A DNA stretch of 64,000 nucleotides from Streptomyces microflavus (lineage in GTDB: Bacteria; Actinomycetota; Actinomycetes; Streptomycetales; Streptomycetaceae), in NCBI RefSeq assembly GCF_014650075.1, contig NZ_BMUG01000008.1, forward strand, positions 310,001-374,000, in the 5' to 3' direction. Within the stretch, counting starts at the first letter, position 1. The number at the start of each line of letters is the position of its first letter. The translations under genes were made by a program, and so were the position numbers. The notes beneath the pieces are model-generated. The model was not told the origin of the DNA, searched no databases, and saw only the letters and a list, made by a program, of their open reading frames with translations. Below, piece by piece: positions 41,018 through 49,293 of the stretch.

Positions 41018-41846
41018 GCACCGTGCCCGCGCGGACCGCGTCCAGGAAGGCGTGGACGCACGCCTCGATGCCGCGCTGGCGGGCCACCGGCACCCAGTCG
41101 CCGCGTCGGCGGACGCTGGGCTGGCCCTTGTGGTCGACGATGTCGGCGAGGTTGAGGACCTGGCGCTTGGTGTCCCGCCCCGAGACCTCCAGGATCTCCT
41201 CGGTCGAGCCGTTCAGCCGGTTCATCATCCCGATCGCGGTGAAGCCGTCGCCGGAGAGCTGGAGCACCACGTGGTGCATCAGGCCGTCCACGATCCGGGC
41301 CCGCACGGTGGTGTGGTCGACGGGTCCGGGGGCCAGGAAGCGCAGGGTGTCAACGACATGGATGAAGTCGTCGAGCACCAGGGTGCGGGGGTCCTCGGGC
41401 AGCCCGACCCGGTTCTTCTGCATCAGGATCAGCTCGCGCGGGTGCTCGGCGCACTGGGCGTAGCTCGGGGCGAAGCGGCGGTTGAAGCCGACGGCGAGGC
41501 TGACGCCGCGCTCCTGGGCGAGGTTGACCAGCCGCTCGGACTCGGCGTACTCGTAGGCGATCGGCTTGTCGACATAGGTGGCGACCCCGGCTTCGAGAAG
41601 CCGTTCCACGATCTCGGGGTGGACGGCGGTCGGGGCGTGCACGAAGGCCGCGTCGAGCCCTTCGGCGAGCAGCGAGTCCAGGGTCGTGTGGCGGGCGCCG
41701 GCCGGGATGCGGTGGGTGTCGCCCACCGCGTCGAGCGTGGCGGGGGTGCGGGTCTGGAGGTGCAGCTCGACCCCCGGGACGGCACTCAGCACCGGCAGAT
41801 ACGCCTTCTGCGCGATGTCGCCGAGCCCGATGCAACCGACCTTCAC
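40938..41846 (-). CDS. Gfo/Idh/MocA family NAD(P)-dependent oxidoreductase
   Basis: A 302-residue two-domain dehydrogenase. The N terminus is a Rossmann fold (MKVGCIGLGDIAQKAYLPVL), followed by AAFVHAPTAVHPEIVERLLEAG and the signature VDKPIAYEYAESERLV, whose lysine in the EKP/DKP motif helps bind the cofactor. The C-terminal domain (about 125-302) should carry the sugar or cyclitol substrate. No sugar pathway genes are adjacent, so the substrate is unknown. Its coding end overlaps that of lnt on the other strand. Confidence 0.88.
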   Translation of the reverse strand: MKVGCIGLGDIAQKAYLPVLSAVPGVELHLQTRTPATLDAVGDTHRIPAGARHTTLDSLLAEGLDAAFVHAPTAVHPEIVERLLEAGVATYVDKPIAYEYAESERLVNLAQERGVSLAVGFNRRFAPSYAQCAEHPRELILMQKNRVGLPEDPRTLVLDDFIHVVDTLRFLAPGPVDHTTVRARIVDGLMHHVVLQLSGDGFTAIGMMNRLNGSTEEILEVSGRDTKRQVLNLADIVDHKGQPSVRRRGDWVPVARQRGIEACVHAFLDAVRAGTVLSAQDALATHELCERIVRESLEQASS

Positions 41847-41969
41847 AGGGGTCTCCCTATCGCCGTGCCGTGCTGATGTTCCGGTCCCGGCAGCATACGG
41901 GCCGCTGCCTGCCCGCCCTCGGCCGCCCGGGGAGGAAATGCCTGGCCAGGATCGTGATCATGGTTCAGG

Positions 41970-42491
41970 ATGACCGGCATGACTGCCGCAGAACGCTCCG
42001 AACCCGCCATCGACGCCGCCGAACGCCCCATGCTGGAGGGCTGGCTGGACTACCACCGCGAGACGCTCGCCATGAAGTGCGCGGGCCTCACGGACGCCCA
42101 GCTGCGCGAGGCGTCCGTACCGCCCTCCGCGTTCTCCCTGCTCGGTCTCGTACAGCATCTGGCCGAGGTGGAGCGCTTCTGGTTCCGCGAGATCCTGGCG
42201 GGCGAGGAGCTGCCGGACCTCTACTCCACCGAGGAGGACCCGGACGGGGACTTCAAGGTCGCGGAGTCCGCCACCTGGGCCGGGACGGAGTCCGTCTGGC
42301 GGGCTGAGACAGCCGCGGCCCGGAAGAGCGCCGCCGCGTACGGTCTGGACGATCTGTCCCGGGGCGTCGGTTCGGCGGGCAAGCCGTTCAACCTGCGCTG
42401 GATCTATACGCACATGATCGAGGAGTACGCCCGCCACAACGGCCACGCCGACCTGGTGCGGGAGCGCGTCGACGGCGCGACCGGCGACTGA
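41970..42491 (+). CDS. DinB/DUF664 family protein
   Basis: A 173-residue four-helix-bundle protein of the DinB-like group. LGLVQHLAEVERFWFREIL contains the first metal histidine and YTHMIEEYARHNGHADLVRE the other two, the standard H...HxxxH arrangement. Actinobacterial DinB proteins include mycothiol-dependent transferases and maleylpyruvate isomerases, so a thiol-transfer role is possible. Two ATG codons (41970 and 41979) could start the protein. It stands alone. Confidence 0.87.
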   Translation: MTGMTAAERSEPAIDAAERPMLEGWLDYHRETLAMKCAGLTDAQLREASVPPSAFSLLGLVQHLAEVERFWFREILAGEELPDLYSTEEDPDGDFKVAESATWAGTESVWRAETAAARKSAAAYGLDDLSRGVGSAGKPFNLRWIYTHMIEEYARHNGHADLVRERVDGATGD

Positions 42492-42620
42492 CCGCTCCGG
42501 CCGCCCGCCCCGCCGTACTGCGGGGCCGGGCCGTGGCGCCGTGCTGACCGGGTCACTCGTGCGGGCCATTCCTCGCCCTCGGGCTGCCCGGACGCCTGCC
42601 CGCACCGCAGAGTTGGCCGC

Positions 42621-43079
42621 GTGCAGCGAACCAGATTCACCACGAGACTCCTGGTCGGATTAGCCGTCACGGCCGTCTCCGGTTGCGTGTCGGTCGAGCC
42701 GCAGGCGGGCCCACGGCAGCCTCCCGAGAGCAGCAGACCGGTGCAGGACGTGTTCCCGCAGGTCGTGCAGGAGCCCGGCCGCGAGGCGCTGGAGACCATC
42801 GTGGAGCCGAGCCCGTCGCCGGGCAGACCCGCTTCCCCCGCTCCTCGGCAGGCGGGGCGGGCCGCACCTCCCCCGGCGCCCCGGCCGGCCGAGCGGGCCT
42901 CGCCACCACCGCGACGGACACCGCCCCGGCAGGTGCCGCACATTCCTCCCGGCGTCCTGCCGTCCCTGCCGCAGACCCGGGGCGGCGTGCACGACGTGTG
43001 CGCGCTCGGCCGGGGGTACGGCGGCTGGCACGCGGGCAGCAGGGAGTCCAGGATCTGCGAGGAGACGTACGGCCGCTGA
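42621..43079 (+). CDS. Small Pro-rich lipoprotein with a TTA codon
   Basis: A 152-residue predicted lipoprotein. The N terminus MQRTRFTTRLLVGLAVTAVS leads to the lipobox cysteine GC at residue 22. The middle (residues 30-110) is a Pro/Arg/Ala-rich linker; the C terminus has two cysteines (VHDVCALGRGYGGW and ESRICEETYGR) that could pair. Codon 14 is TTA (42660-42662), one of the few TTA codons that I noticed in the core part, so expression should depend on the bldA tRNA and hence on development. The GTG start at 42621 has no strong ribosome-binding site. Function unknown. Confidence 0.75.
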   Translation: MQRTRFTTRLLVGLAVTAVSGCVSVEPQAGPRQPPESSRPVQDVFPQVVQEPGREALETIVEPSPSPGRPASPAPRQAGRAAPPPAPRPAERASPPPRRTPPRQVPHIPPGVLPSLPQTRGGVHDVCALGRGYGGWHAGSRESRICEETYGR

Positions 43080-43135
43080 GCGCCTCCTCAAGGAGCCGGC
43101 GGGATCCGGGCCGCCCCCGCCCCGCTACCCCCGCC

Positions 43136-43609
43136 TCACTGCCCCCGCATCCGCAGCTCCAGCCGCTCGATGGCGGCCCGCACTCCCCCGCCGTAACCGT
43201 CGTCGTCCAGGACGCCCGCCGTGTCCCGGGCCTGGCGCAGATGGATGCGGGCCGCGTCGGGGCGCTGGAGCTTGAGGTAGTCCGCCGCCAGGTTGAGGTG
43301 CAGCGAGGGGTAGAACGCCTGGACCGCCAGGGAGTCCCGGTGCTCGGCGGGCCGCTCGTCGCTCAGCCCCTCGGCGGCCGTCAGGGCCCGCAGGTCCCAG
43401 GCGAGCTCGTCGCCGGGGTCGTCCTGGGTGTCGGCCATGTAGTGCGCGAGGGTGCAGCGGTGCAGGGCGTCGCCGTCGGCGCCGAGCTCCGCCCAGAGGA
43501 GGCCGAAGCGGTTGCGGGCCTCCTCCCGGTCACCGCCGTGGAGCAGCATGACCGCCTGGCCGATCCTGGTCATGACGGCGTCCTCGGACGCCTCCTGCTG
43601 CTCCACCAC
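43136..43609 (-). CDS. Tetratricopeptide-like helical protein
   Basis: A 157-residue protein of helical hairpins, probably TPR-like: AVMLLHGGDREEARNRFGLLWAELG, LHRCTLAHYMADTQDDPGDELAWDLRAL and HLNLAADYLKLQRPDAARIHLRQAR read as three repeats. It should be a protein-protein interaction module in the cytosol. The GTG at 43609 is chosen because AGAGGAG precedes it at a good distance; the frame is open to a TTG at 43675. It lies 100 bp upstream of nothing on its own strand; the ung gene follows on the same strand but 3' of its own start in the other direction, so no operon is evident. Confidence 0.75.
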   Translation of the reverse strand: MVEQQEASEDAVMTRIGQAVMLLHGGDREEARNRFGLLWAELGADGDALHRCTLAHYMADTQDDPGDELAWDLRALTAAEGLSDERPAEHRDSLAVQAFYPSLHLNLAADYLKLQRPDAARIHLRQARDTAGVLDDDGYGGGVRAAIERLELRMRGQ

Positions 43610-43709
43610 TGCGGTCTCCTCTTGGCCCGTCAAGCCGGTCGCGGTCCCTTCGACGCTAGCGCCGGTGGTCCGCAATCCCGCTCAGGCACGGGCGGCGGCC
43701 CGGTCGGCC

Positions 43710-44393
43710 TCAGCCGAGGTCGGGGATGCGCCAGTCGATCGGCTGGTGGCCCTGGGCCGCGACGGCCTCGTTGATCTGCGTGAAGGGCCGGGAGCCGAAG
43801 AACTTCTTCGCGGAGAGCGGGGAGGGGTGGGCTCCCTTCACCACGATGTGGCGCTCCTCGTCGATCAGGGGGAGCTTCTTCTGGGCGTAGTTCCCCCAGA
43901 GCACGAAGACGGCCGGGTCGGGCCGGTCGGCCACGGCGCGGATCACCGCGTCGGTGATCTTCTCCCAGCCCTTGCCCTTGTGCGAGTTGGCCTCGCCGCC
44001 GCGCACGGTGAGCACCGCGTTCAGCAGGAGCACGCCCTGTTCGGCCCACGGCATCAGATAGCCGTTGTCCGGGACCGGCAGGCCGAGCTCCTGCTGCATC
44101 TCCTTGTAGATGTTGCGCAGGGAGGGCGGTGTCTTCACGCCGGGCCGCACGGAGAAGCAGAGCCCGTGCCCCTGGCCCTCGCCGTGATACGGGTCCTGGC
44201 CGAGGACGAGGACCTTGACCTTGTCGTACGGCGTGGCGTCCAGGGCGGCGAAGACCTGCTCGCGCGGCGGATACACCGGCCCCTTGGTCCGCTCCTCCTC
44301 GACGAAGTCCGCCAGCTCCTTGACGTACGGCTTCTGCAGTTCTTCGCCGAGGACGCCGCGCCAGGACTCGGGCAGCAGGTCGATATCGGTCAC
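43710..44393 (-). CDS. ung: Uracil-DNA glycosylase, family 1
   Basis: A 227-residue family 1 UDG. GQDPYHG (residues about 65-71) activates water, LLLNAVLTV recognises uracil, and HPSPLS (near 189) inserts into DNA. It removes uracil from DNA as the first step of base excision repair. The GTG at 44393 (MTDIDLLPESW) is preferred to one two codons earlier because of spacing from GGAGG. A 21-bp dyad lies just upstream of the start and may be an operator. Confidence 0.95.
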   Translation of the reverse strand: MTDIDLLPESWRGVLGEELQKPYVKELADFVEEERTKGPVYPPREQVFAALDATPYDKVKVLVLGQDPYHGEGQGHGLCFSVRPGVKTPPSLRNIYKEMQQELGLPVPDNGYLMPWAEQGVLLLNAVLTVRGGEANSHKGKGWEKITDAVIRAVADRPDPAVFVLWGNYAQKKLPLIDEERHIVVKGAHPSPLSAKKFFGSRPFTQINEAVAAQGHQPIDWRIPDLG

Positions 44394-44417
44394 GTCCACA
44401 ACCTCCGGTGAGCAACA

Positions 44418-44438
44418 GGTTCTTGATCCCAGAACCTA
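44418..44438. promoter_or_regulatory. Inverted repeat upstream of ung
   Basis: AGGTTCT (44418-44424) and AGAACCT (44432-44438) form a perfect 7-bp dyad with a 7-base spacer, 24 bp upstream of the ung start. It may bind a repressor of ung. Confidence 0.4.
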
Positions 44439-44455
44439 CCGCCCACCACTGACAA

Positions 44456-44488
44456 CGGGCCCGGGGAGGCCGCCTCCCCGGGCCCGTA
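44456..44488 (-). terminator. Strong hairpin terminator after the binding-protein gene
   Basis: A perfect 15-bp stem (44456-44470 with 44474-44488) and three-base loop lie just after the stop of the minus-strand gene ending at 44495. Confidence 0.82.
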
Positions 44489-44494
44489 CATCCG

Positions 44495-46075
44495 CTACCA
44501 GCTGGCCTTGCGGTACAGCTCCCACATCTGCATCACGGTCTGCGGGTCCAGTGCGCGCTCGCCGCCGCCGATGTCCTCGCCCGAGGCCACGTACAGCTTG
44601 CCCTGCCAGAGCGGCAGCAGCCGGACGTCCTCGACGAGGATCTGCTGGGCCCGCTCGAACTGCTTGCTGACCGCGCCCCGGTCGCTCTCCTGCCGCGTGG
44701 AGGGGATCAGCTGCTGGGTGATCTCCTTGTTGCGGTACGGGGTTCCGGTGACGCTCTCCTCGCCGACGAAGGGGGCGATGAAGTTGTCCGGGTCCGGGAA
44801 GTCGGGGAACCAGCCACGGCCGAAGACGGGGTAGTCGCCCTGGGTGAAGCCCTCCTGGAAGGTCTTCCAGGGGGCGCTCTCCAGCGTGATGTCGAAGAGC
44901 GCCGTCTTCTCCAGCTGCCGCTCCAGCTCTTCGAACTCGGGCTGCGTGGAGGAGCCGTACCGGTCGGTGGTGTACCAGAAGGTCATCTTCACCGGCGCGG
45001 TGATCCCGGCGTCGGTGAGGAGCTCCTTCGCCTTCTTCACATCCGGATCGCCGAAGGTGTCGAAGAAGCTGGTGGTGTGCCCGGAGATGCCCTTGGGGAT
45101 CATCGAGTAGAGGGGTTCGGCGGTGCCCCGGTAGACCTTGGCGACCAGGGCGTCCCGGTCCACGATGTGGGCGATGGCCTTGCGGACGGCGGGCTTGGCG
45201 GCGGCCGGGTCCTTCGGGTTGAAGACGAGGAAGCGGATGTCCGCGCCGGTGGTCTCGATGATCTGGAGGCCGTTGTTGCCCTCCTTCTTGTCCTCCAGGC
45301 CGACGACCTCCTCGGCGGTCAGACCGCGGTAGGTGGCGTCGATCTCCTTGGACTTGAGCGCGTTCACCATGTCGCTGGACTTCTCGAAGTACCGGATGGT
45401 GACCGCGTTGTTCTTCCGGTTGGCGAAGCCCTTGTAGTCGGGGTTCTTCGTCAGCTCGGCGGTGACGCCGGCCTCGTAGGAGTCCAGGAGGTAGGGCCCG
45501 GAGCCGGTGACCTTGCCGTCGTCGCGGATCTTGTCCTTGGGGTAGTCGCCGGGGGCGACGAGGGACATGGCGGGCGTGGCCAGGATGAACGGGAAGGTGG
45601 CGTCGGACTTGTTCAGGTGGAAGATGACGGTGTCGTCACCCTTGGTCTCGATCCGGTCGAGCGAGCCGAGCATGCCGGCCGGGCCGCCCTTGAAGTGGAT
45701 GTCCACGATCCGGTCGATGGAGTACTTCACGGCCTCGGCGTCGAGCTTCTCGCCGTTGGAGAACTTGAGGTTCTTCTTGAGCGTGCACCGGTAGGCCATG
45801 CTCGTGGCGTCGGTGAACGTGCAGGTGTCGGCCGCGTCGGGCTCGGGGCTCGTACTGCCGGTGGGGAAGCTCACCAGGGTCTGGTAGATGTTCCGCATCA
45901 GCTCCCAGGAACCGTCCCAGGCCGCCGCGGGGTCCAGGGTGGACGGGGAGCTCGTCGTCCCGACGGCTATCTTCTGGTTCTCTTCCGATCCGCTGTCGGA
46001 AAGAAGACCGCAGCCTGCCAGCAGAGAAAGGGATGCTAGGGCTGCAGCGGCCTGCAGACTGGCCCGGTAGAACAC
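44495..46075 (-). CDS. ABC-transporter substrate-binding lipoprotein, oligopeptide/dipeptide type
   Basis: A 526-residue family 5 extracellular solute-binding protein. The signal peptide MFYRASLQAAAALASLSLLAGC ends in a lipobox cysteine. NIYQTLVSFPTGS, KYSIDRIVD and AIAHIVDRDALVAKVYRG, and GRGWFPDFPDPDNFIAPFVG are characteristic of DppA/OppA-like proteins. It should capture a peptide or similar ligand outside the membrane for an ABC importer; no permease or ATPase genes are adjacent, so it is an orphan binding protein. The GTG at 46075 has GAGGAG at 7 bases; a GTG at 46081 is too close to it. A promoter lies 28-55 bases further upstream. Confidence 0.9.
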   Translation of the reverse strand: MFYRASLQAAAALASLSLLAGCGLLSDSGSEENQKIAVGTTSSPSTLDPAAAWDGSWELMRNIYQTLVSFPTGSTSPEPDAADTCTFTDATSMAYRCTLKKNLKFSNGEKLDAEAVKYSIDRIVDIHFKGGPAGMLGSLDRIETKGDDTVIFHLNKSDATFPFILATPAMSLVAPGDYPKDKIRDDGKVTGSGPYLLDSYEAGVTAELTKNPDYKGFANRKNNAVTIRYFEKSSDMVNALKSKEIDATYRGLTAEEVVGLEDKKEGNNGLQIIETTGADIRFLVFNPKDPAAAKPAVRKAIAHIVDRDALVAKVYRGTAEPLYSMIPKGISGHTTSFFDTFGDPDVKKAKELLTDAGITAPVKMTFWYTTDRYGSSTQPEFEELERQLEKTALFDITLESAPWKTFQEGFTQGDYPVFGRGWFPDFPDPDNFIAPFVGEESVTGTPYRNKEITQQLIPSTRQESDRGAVSKQFERAQQILVEDVRLLPLWQGKLYVASGEDIGGGERALDPQTVMQMWELYRKASW

Positions 46076-46108
46076 GTGCACGCTCCTCGATCAGCCATGG
46101 GTCGGCAG

Positions 46109-46136
46109 ACCATACCGCAGCGCCCCGCCGGAACAA
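46109..46136 (-). promoter_or_regulatory. Sigma-70-type promoter of the binding-protein gene
   Basis: On the minus strand, TTGTTC (46136-46131) and TATGGT (46114-46109) are 16 bp apart, a housekeeping-type promoter about 34 bp before the GTG at 46075. Confidence 0.55.
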
Positions 46137-46193
46137 TCCGTCGGTCCAGCGGGGCACTTGAGTCAATCAGGGCCAAACCGGTTCAGGCCACTC

Positions 46194-46949
46194 TCAGCCC
46201 ACGCCGGCGTTGAGGAAAATTCCTCCGTCGACCACCAGGGTCTGCCCGGTGATCCAGTCCGACTGTGCCGAGGTCAGGAAGGCCGCGGCACCCCCGATGT
46301 CCTCGGGGACACCGAGCCTGCCGAGCGGATAGGCGGCAGCCGCCTCCGCCTCGCGGCCCTCGTAGAGCGCCTCGGCGAACTTCGTCTTGATCACCGCGGG
46401 GGCGATCGCGTTGACCCGGACGACCGGCGCGAACTCGTGCGCCAGCTGGGCGGTCAGGTTGATCATGGCCGCCTTCGACATCCCGTACGCGCCGATGAAC
46501 GGCGAGGGGGCGACACCGGCGACGGAGGCGATGTTGACGATCGCCCCGCCGTTCTCCTTCTGCCAGGCCTTCCAGGTCTGCTGGGCGAAGCCGAGCGCCG
46601 AGATCACGTTGGTCTCGTAGACCTTGCGGGCCACGTTGAGGTCGAGCTCGGCCATGGGGCCGAAGACCGGGTTGGTCCCCGCGTTGTTCACCAGGTAGTC
46701 GACCCGGCCGAACGCCTCCATGGTCCGCTCGACCGCTGCCGCCTGGTGGGCCTCGTCGTGGGCCTTGCCCGGGATGGCGATGACCCGGTCGGCGCCGAGC
46801 CGCTCCACGGCCTCCTTGAGGGCGTCCTCGCCCCGTCCGGTGATGGCCACCCGGTCGCCGCGCGCGACGAACGCCTCGGCGATCCCGTAGCCGATGCCCC
46901 GGCTCGCGCCCGTGATGAGGGCGACTTTTCCGCTGTCCTGCACCGTCAT
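46194..46949 (-). CDS. Short-chain dehydrogenase/reductase
   Basis: A 251-residue classical SDR. TGASRGIGYGIAE is the NAD(P) loop, NNAG is in place, and the catalytic Tyr-Lys lies in YGMSKAAMINLTAQLA; NIASVAG provides the serine. C-terminal GGAAAFLTSAQSDWITGQTLVVDGG is typical of FabG-like enzymes. It reduces or oxidises a keto/hydroxy group, perhaps of an acyl thioester. It follows another FabG-like gene by 20 bp on the same strand, so the two share a transcript that starts above 47731. Confidence 0.9.
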   Translation of the reverse strand: MTVQDSGKVALITGASRGIGYGIAEAFVARGDRVAITGRGEDALKEAVERLGADRVIAIPGKAHDEAHQAAAVERTMEAFGRVDYLVNNAGTNPVFGPMAELDLNVARKVYETNVISALGFAQQTWKAWQKENGGAIVNIASVAGVAPSPFIGAYGMSKAAMINLTAQLAHEFAPVVRVNAIAPAVIKTKFAEALYEGREAEAAAAYPLGRLGVPEDIGGAAAFLTSAQSDWITGQTLVVDGGIFLNAGVG

Positions 46950-46969
46950 GTCGTTCGCTGCCCTTCGGG

Positions 46970-47731
46970 TCAGTTGAGGGGGCCGCCGGCCACGTAGATG
47001 ACCTGGCCGGAGACGAAGCCGGCGTCGTCACCGGCGAAGAAGGCGATGGCGTTCGCGACGTCCTCGGGGCGGCCGACGCGCTGGACCGGGATCTGGGTGG
47101 CGGCGGCGGCCTGGAACTCCTCGAAGCCCATGCCGACGCGGGCGGCGGTCTGCGCGGTCATCTCGGTGACGATGAAGCCGGGAGCGACGGCGTTGGCGGT
47201 GACGCCGAACTTGCCGAGCTCCTTCGCGAGGGTCTTGGTGAGGCCCTGGAGCCCCGCCTTGACGGCGGAGTAGTTGGCCTGGCCGCGGTTGCCGAGGGCC
47301 GAGGAGGAGGACAGCGAGACGATCCGGCCGAACTTGGCCTCCACCATGTGCGCCTGGACGGCCTTCGCCATCAGGAACGCACCCTTGAGGTGGACGTTCA
47401 TCACGATGTCCCAGTCGGACTCGCTCATCTTGAACAGCAGGTTGTCGCGGAGCACGCCCGCGTTGTTCACGAGGATCGTCGGGGCACCCAGCTCGGCGGC
47501 GACCCGCGCGACGGCGGCTTCCACCTGGGCGCTGTCCGACACGTCACAGCCGACGGCGAGCGCGGTGCCCCCGGCGGCGGTGATCTTCTCGACGGTGTCC
47601 TTGCAGGCCGCCTCGTCGAGGTCGAGTACGGCGACGGCGCGGCCCTCGGCCGCCAGGCGTACGGCGGTGGCGGCGCCGATGCCCCGCGCCGCTCCCGTCA
47701 CGATGGCGACGCGCTGCTCGGTGGTGGACAT
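46970..47731 (-). CDS. fabG: 3-oxoacyl-ACP reductase-like SDR (FabG family)
   Basis: A 253-residue FabG-type reductase. TGAARGIGAATAVRLA is the cofactor loop, NNAGVLRDNLLFKMSESDWD the FabG-typical NNAG segment, SLSSSSALGN the serine and YSAVKAGLQGLTKTLAKELG the Tyr-Lys pair. It probably reduces 3-oxoacyl-ACP or -CoA with NADPH. ATG at 47731 with GGAG upstream; the frame is open further upstream. It is first in a two-gene operon, and a dyad at 47804 suggests a TetR-type regulator of fatty-acid metabolism. From memory, S. coelicolor has two adjacent FabG-like genes, SCO1345 and SCO1346, at the equivalent place. Confidence 0.9.
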   Translation of the reverse strand: MSTTEQRVAIVTGAARGIGAATAVRLAAEGRAVAVLDLDEAACKDTVEKITAAGGTALAVGCDVSDSAQVEAAVARVAAELGAPTILVNNAGVLRDNLLFKMSESDWDIVMNVHLKGAFLMAKAVQAHMVEAKFGRIVSLSSSSALGNRGQANYSAVKAGLQGLTKTLAKELGKFGVTANAVAPGFIVTEMTAQTAARVGMGFEEFQAAAATQIPVQRVGRPEDVANAIAFFAGDDAGFVSGQVIYVAGGPLN

Positions 47732-47803
47732 GCTTAGTTCTCCTCGCCCTTGGATAGCGGCCCAGCGGACGTCGTGGCCGTTCCCTGACAGAGAGGCCCG
47801 ATG

Positions 47804-47821
47804 ACTGAGCAACCGCTTAGT
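47804..47821. promoter_or_regulatory. Inverted repeat upstream of the fabG-like operon
   Basis: ACTGAGCAACCGCTTAGT reads as ACTnAGC-N4-GCTnAGT, a dyad of the size used by TetR-family regulators. It lies 72 bp before the fabG-like start at 47731, in its promoter region. Confidence 0.45.
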
Positions 47822-47924
47822 ACCTTCAGCAGTCGAGACGCTAGAAGCCCTGGCACCCGGTGTCAACGGCGCGCGGCCCGGGGGGCCGCACGTCACACTC
47901 GGCGGCCCCGCCCGCGAACCGGGC

Positions 47925-48308
47925 TCAGCGCACCAGCAGGCCGAACAGCCGCTCCACCTCACCGGCCGGGTCGGTGGTGAGCCCGCTGTGCACGGCGCCG
48001 GGCTGGACGACCGTGGAGCGCGGCGCGATCAGCCAGCGGAAGCGCCGCCCGGCGTCGTCACCGGCCGCCTGACCGGCCCCCTCCCCGCCGCCGCAGACCC
48101 CTTCGACCGCGCGGAGGGCGGCCCGTACGCCCACCACGTCGGCGTCGGGGTCCAGCGCCCTCAGCTTCACCTCGTCCAGGTGCGTACGGGCGGCGACGAA
48201 GGAGTGGGCCCGGCAGTAGACGAGCACCCCCGCGTTGAAGCACTCCCCGCGCTCGACCCGGGGGACGACCCGCAGGAGCGCGTACTCGAAGACGTCGCGG
48301 CGCGTCAT
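47925..48308 (-). CDS. DUF3037 protein
   Basis: A 127-residue protein of the DUF3037 family: FEYALLRVVPRVERGECFNAGVLVYCR and RFRWLIAPRSTVVQPGAVHSGLT are the conserved blocks, and the C terminus DPAGEVERLFGLLVR is typical. No function is known. Its ATG overlaps the stop of the HipA-like gene (48305-48308). HipA-like kinase and DUF3037 genes occur together in many actinobacteria, so the products probably interact. Confidence 0.9.
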   Translation of the reverse strand: MTRRDVFEYALLRVVPRVERGECFNAGVLVYCRAHSFVAARTHLDEVKLRALDPDADVVGVRAALRAVEGVCGGGEGAGQAAGDDAGRRFRWLIAPRSTVVQPGAVHSGLTTDPAGEVERLFGLLVR

Positions 48309-49183
48309 CGGCCACCCTCCTGGCCGGTACGGGCGGCTGCCGCGGCGCGGTCCTCACCGGCCGGCTGAGGCCGGGGTGGCAGGCGTTCGGTGAGCCAGCC
48401 CGGGGCCTGCGAGGGCCGGTTCGCGGCCGGCGCGTCCAGGGTGATCCGCTCGTGGATGGTGGCGGCCCGCGCCAGCAGCGGCGCCACATAGGCCCGGCGC
48501 AGCTCGTCGGTGGAGGAGAACCCGGGCTCGTCGGCCAGCCAGGCGTCGGGGACGTCGGCGGCCACCTCGGTGAGCAGCTCCTCGGTGACCAGCGGGGCGA
48601 GCTCGGCGGCCGCGGCCGCGATGTCCGGGGCGAAGGGGGCCAGGACATGGTCGGAGGCGTTGTACGGCTTCGCGGCCGAGGCCTGGGCGCCCGGCCAGTT
48701 GTGGTGCCAGATCATGGTGGCGCCGTGGTCGATGAGCCAGAGGTCGCCGTGCCAGACCAGCATGTTGGGGTTGCGCCACGAGCGGTCGACGTTGTTGATC
48801 AGCGCGTCGAACCAGACGACCCGCCCCGCCTCGGCCGCGCCCACCTCGTAGGCGAGCGGGTCGAAGCCGAGCGAGCCCGGCAGGTAGTCCATGCCGAGGT
48901 TCAGTCCGCCGCTCGCCTTGAGCAGCTCCTGCACCTCCTGGTCGGGCTCGGCGAGACCGATGACCGGATCGAGCTCGATGGTCACCAGTTCCGGCACCCG
49001 CAGCCCCAGCCGCCGCCCCAGCTCACCGCAGATGACCTCCGCGACGAGCGTCTTGCGGCCCTGGCCGGCTCCGGTGAACTTCATGACGTACGTACCGAGA
49101 TCGTCGGCCTCGACAATCCCGGGGAGCGATCCACCCTCCCGCAGGGGCGTGACATAGCGGGTCGTTACGACCTTTTGCAACAC
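48305..49183 (-). CDS. HipA-like kinase, next to integrase
   Basis: A 292-residue HipA-family protein. TYVMKFTGAGQGRKTLVAEVICGELGRRLG is the N-lobe with the ATP lysine, FDALINNVDRSWRNPNMLV has the catalytic N.DR..NPN loop and LWLIDHGATMIW the metal-binding DHG. HipA proteins are serine/threonine kinases that in E. coli phosphorylate glutamyl-tRNA synthetase; the actinobacterial type with DUF3037 is not characterised. The first codons (GTG TTG CAA AAG...) are unlike the rest of the gene in codon use and lie against the integrase gene, so the 5' end may have been replaced by integration. Confidence 0.85.
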   Translation of the reverse strand: MLQKVVTTRYVTPLREGGSLPGIVEADDLGTYVMKFTGAGQGRKTLVAEVICGELGRRLGLRVPELVTIELDPVIGLAEPDQEVQELLKASGGLNLGMDYLPGSLGFDPLAYEVGAAEAGRVVWFDALINNVDRSWRNPNMLVWHGDLWLIDHGATMIWHHNWPGAQASAAKPYNASDHVLAPFAPDIAAAAAELAPLVTEELLTEVAADVPDAWLADEPGFSSTDELRRAYVAPLLARAATIHERITLDAPAANRPSQAPGWLTERLPPRPQPAGEDRAAAAARTGQEGGR

Positions 49184-49268
49184 TTTCCCAGGCCACCCAT
49201 CTCTTCAACCTTGCAATCCACGGAAGTCGTCTCCGGAGCGTAGAGGCCGGGAACACAGGTCAACAGCG

Positions 49269-49287
49269 CTGGGGAGAATCTGGGGAG
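49269..49287. repeat. Two CTGGGGAG direct repeats beside the integrase end
   Basis: CTGGGGAG occurs at 49269-49276 and 49280-49287 (period 11, about one helical turn), directly after the integrase stop and before the HipA-like gene. It could be an integrase arm-type site near attL. Confidence 0.35.
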
Positions 49288-49293
49288 TTTCGA

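Noticed and set aside
49184..49293. Possible tRNA attachment site next to the integrase
   Set aside because: No cloverleaf, T-loop or CCA-end sequence could be found in this interval.
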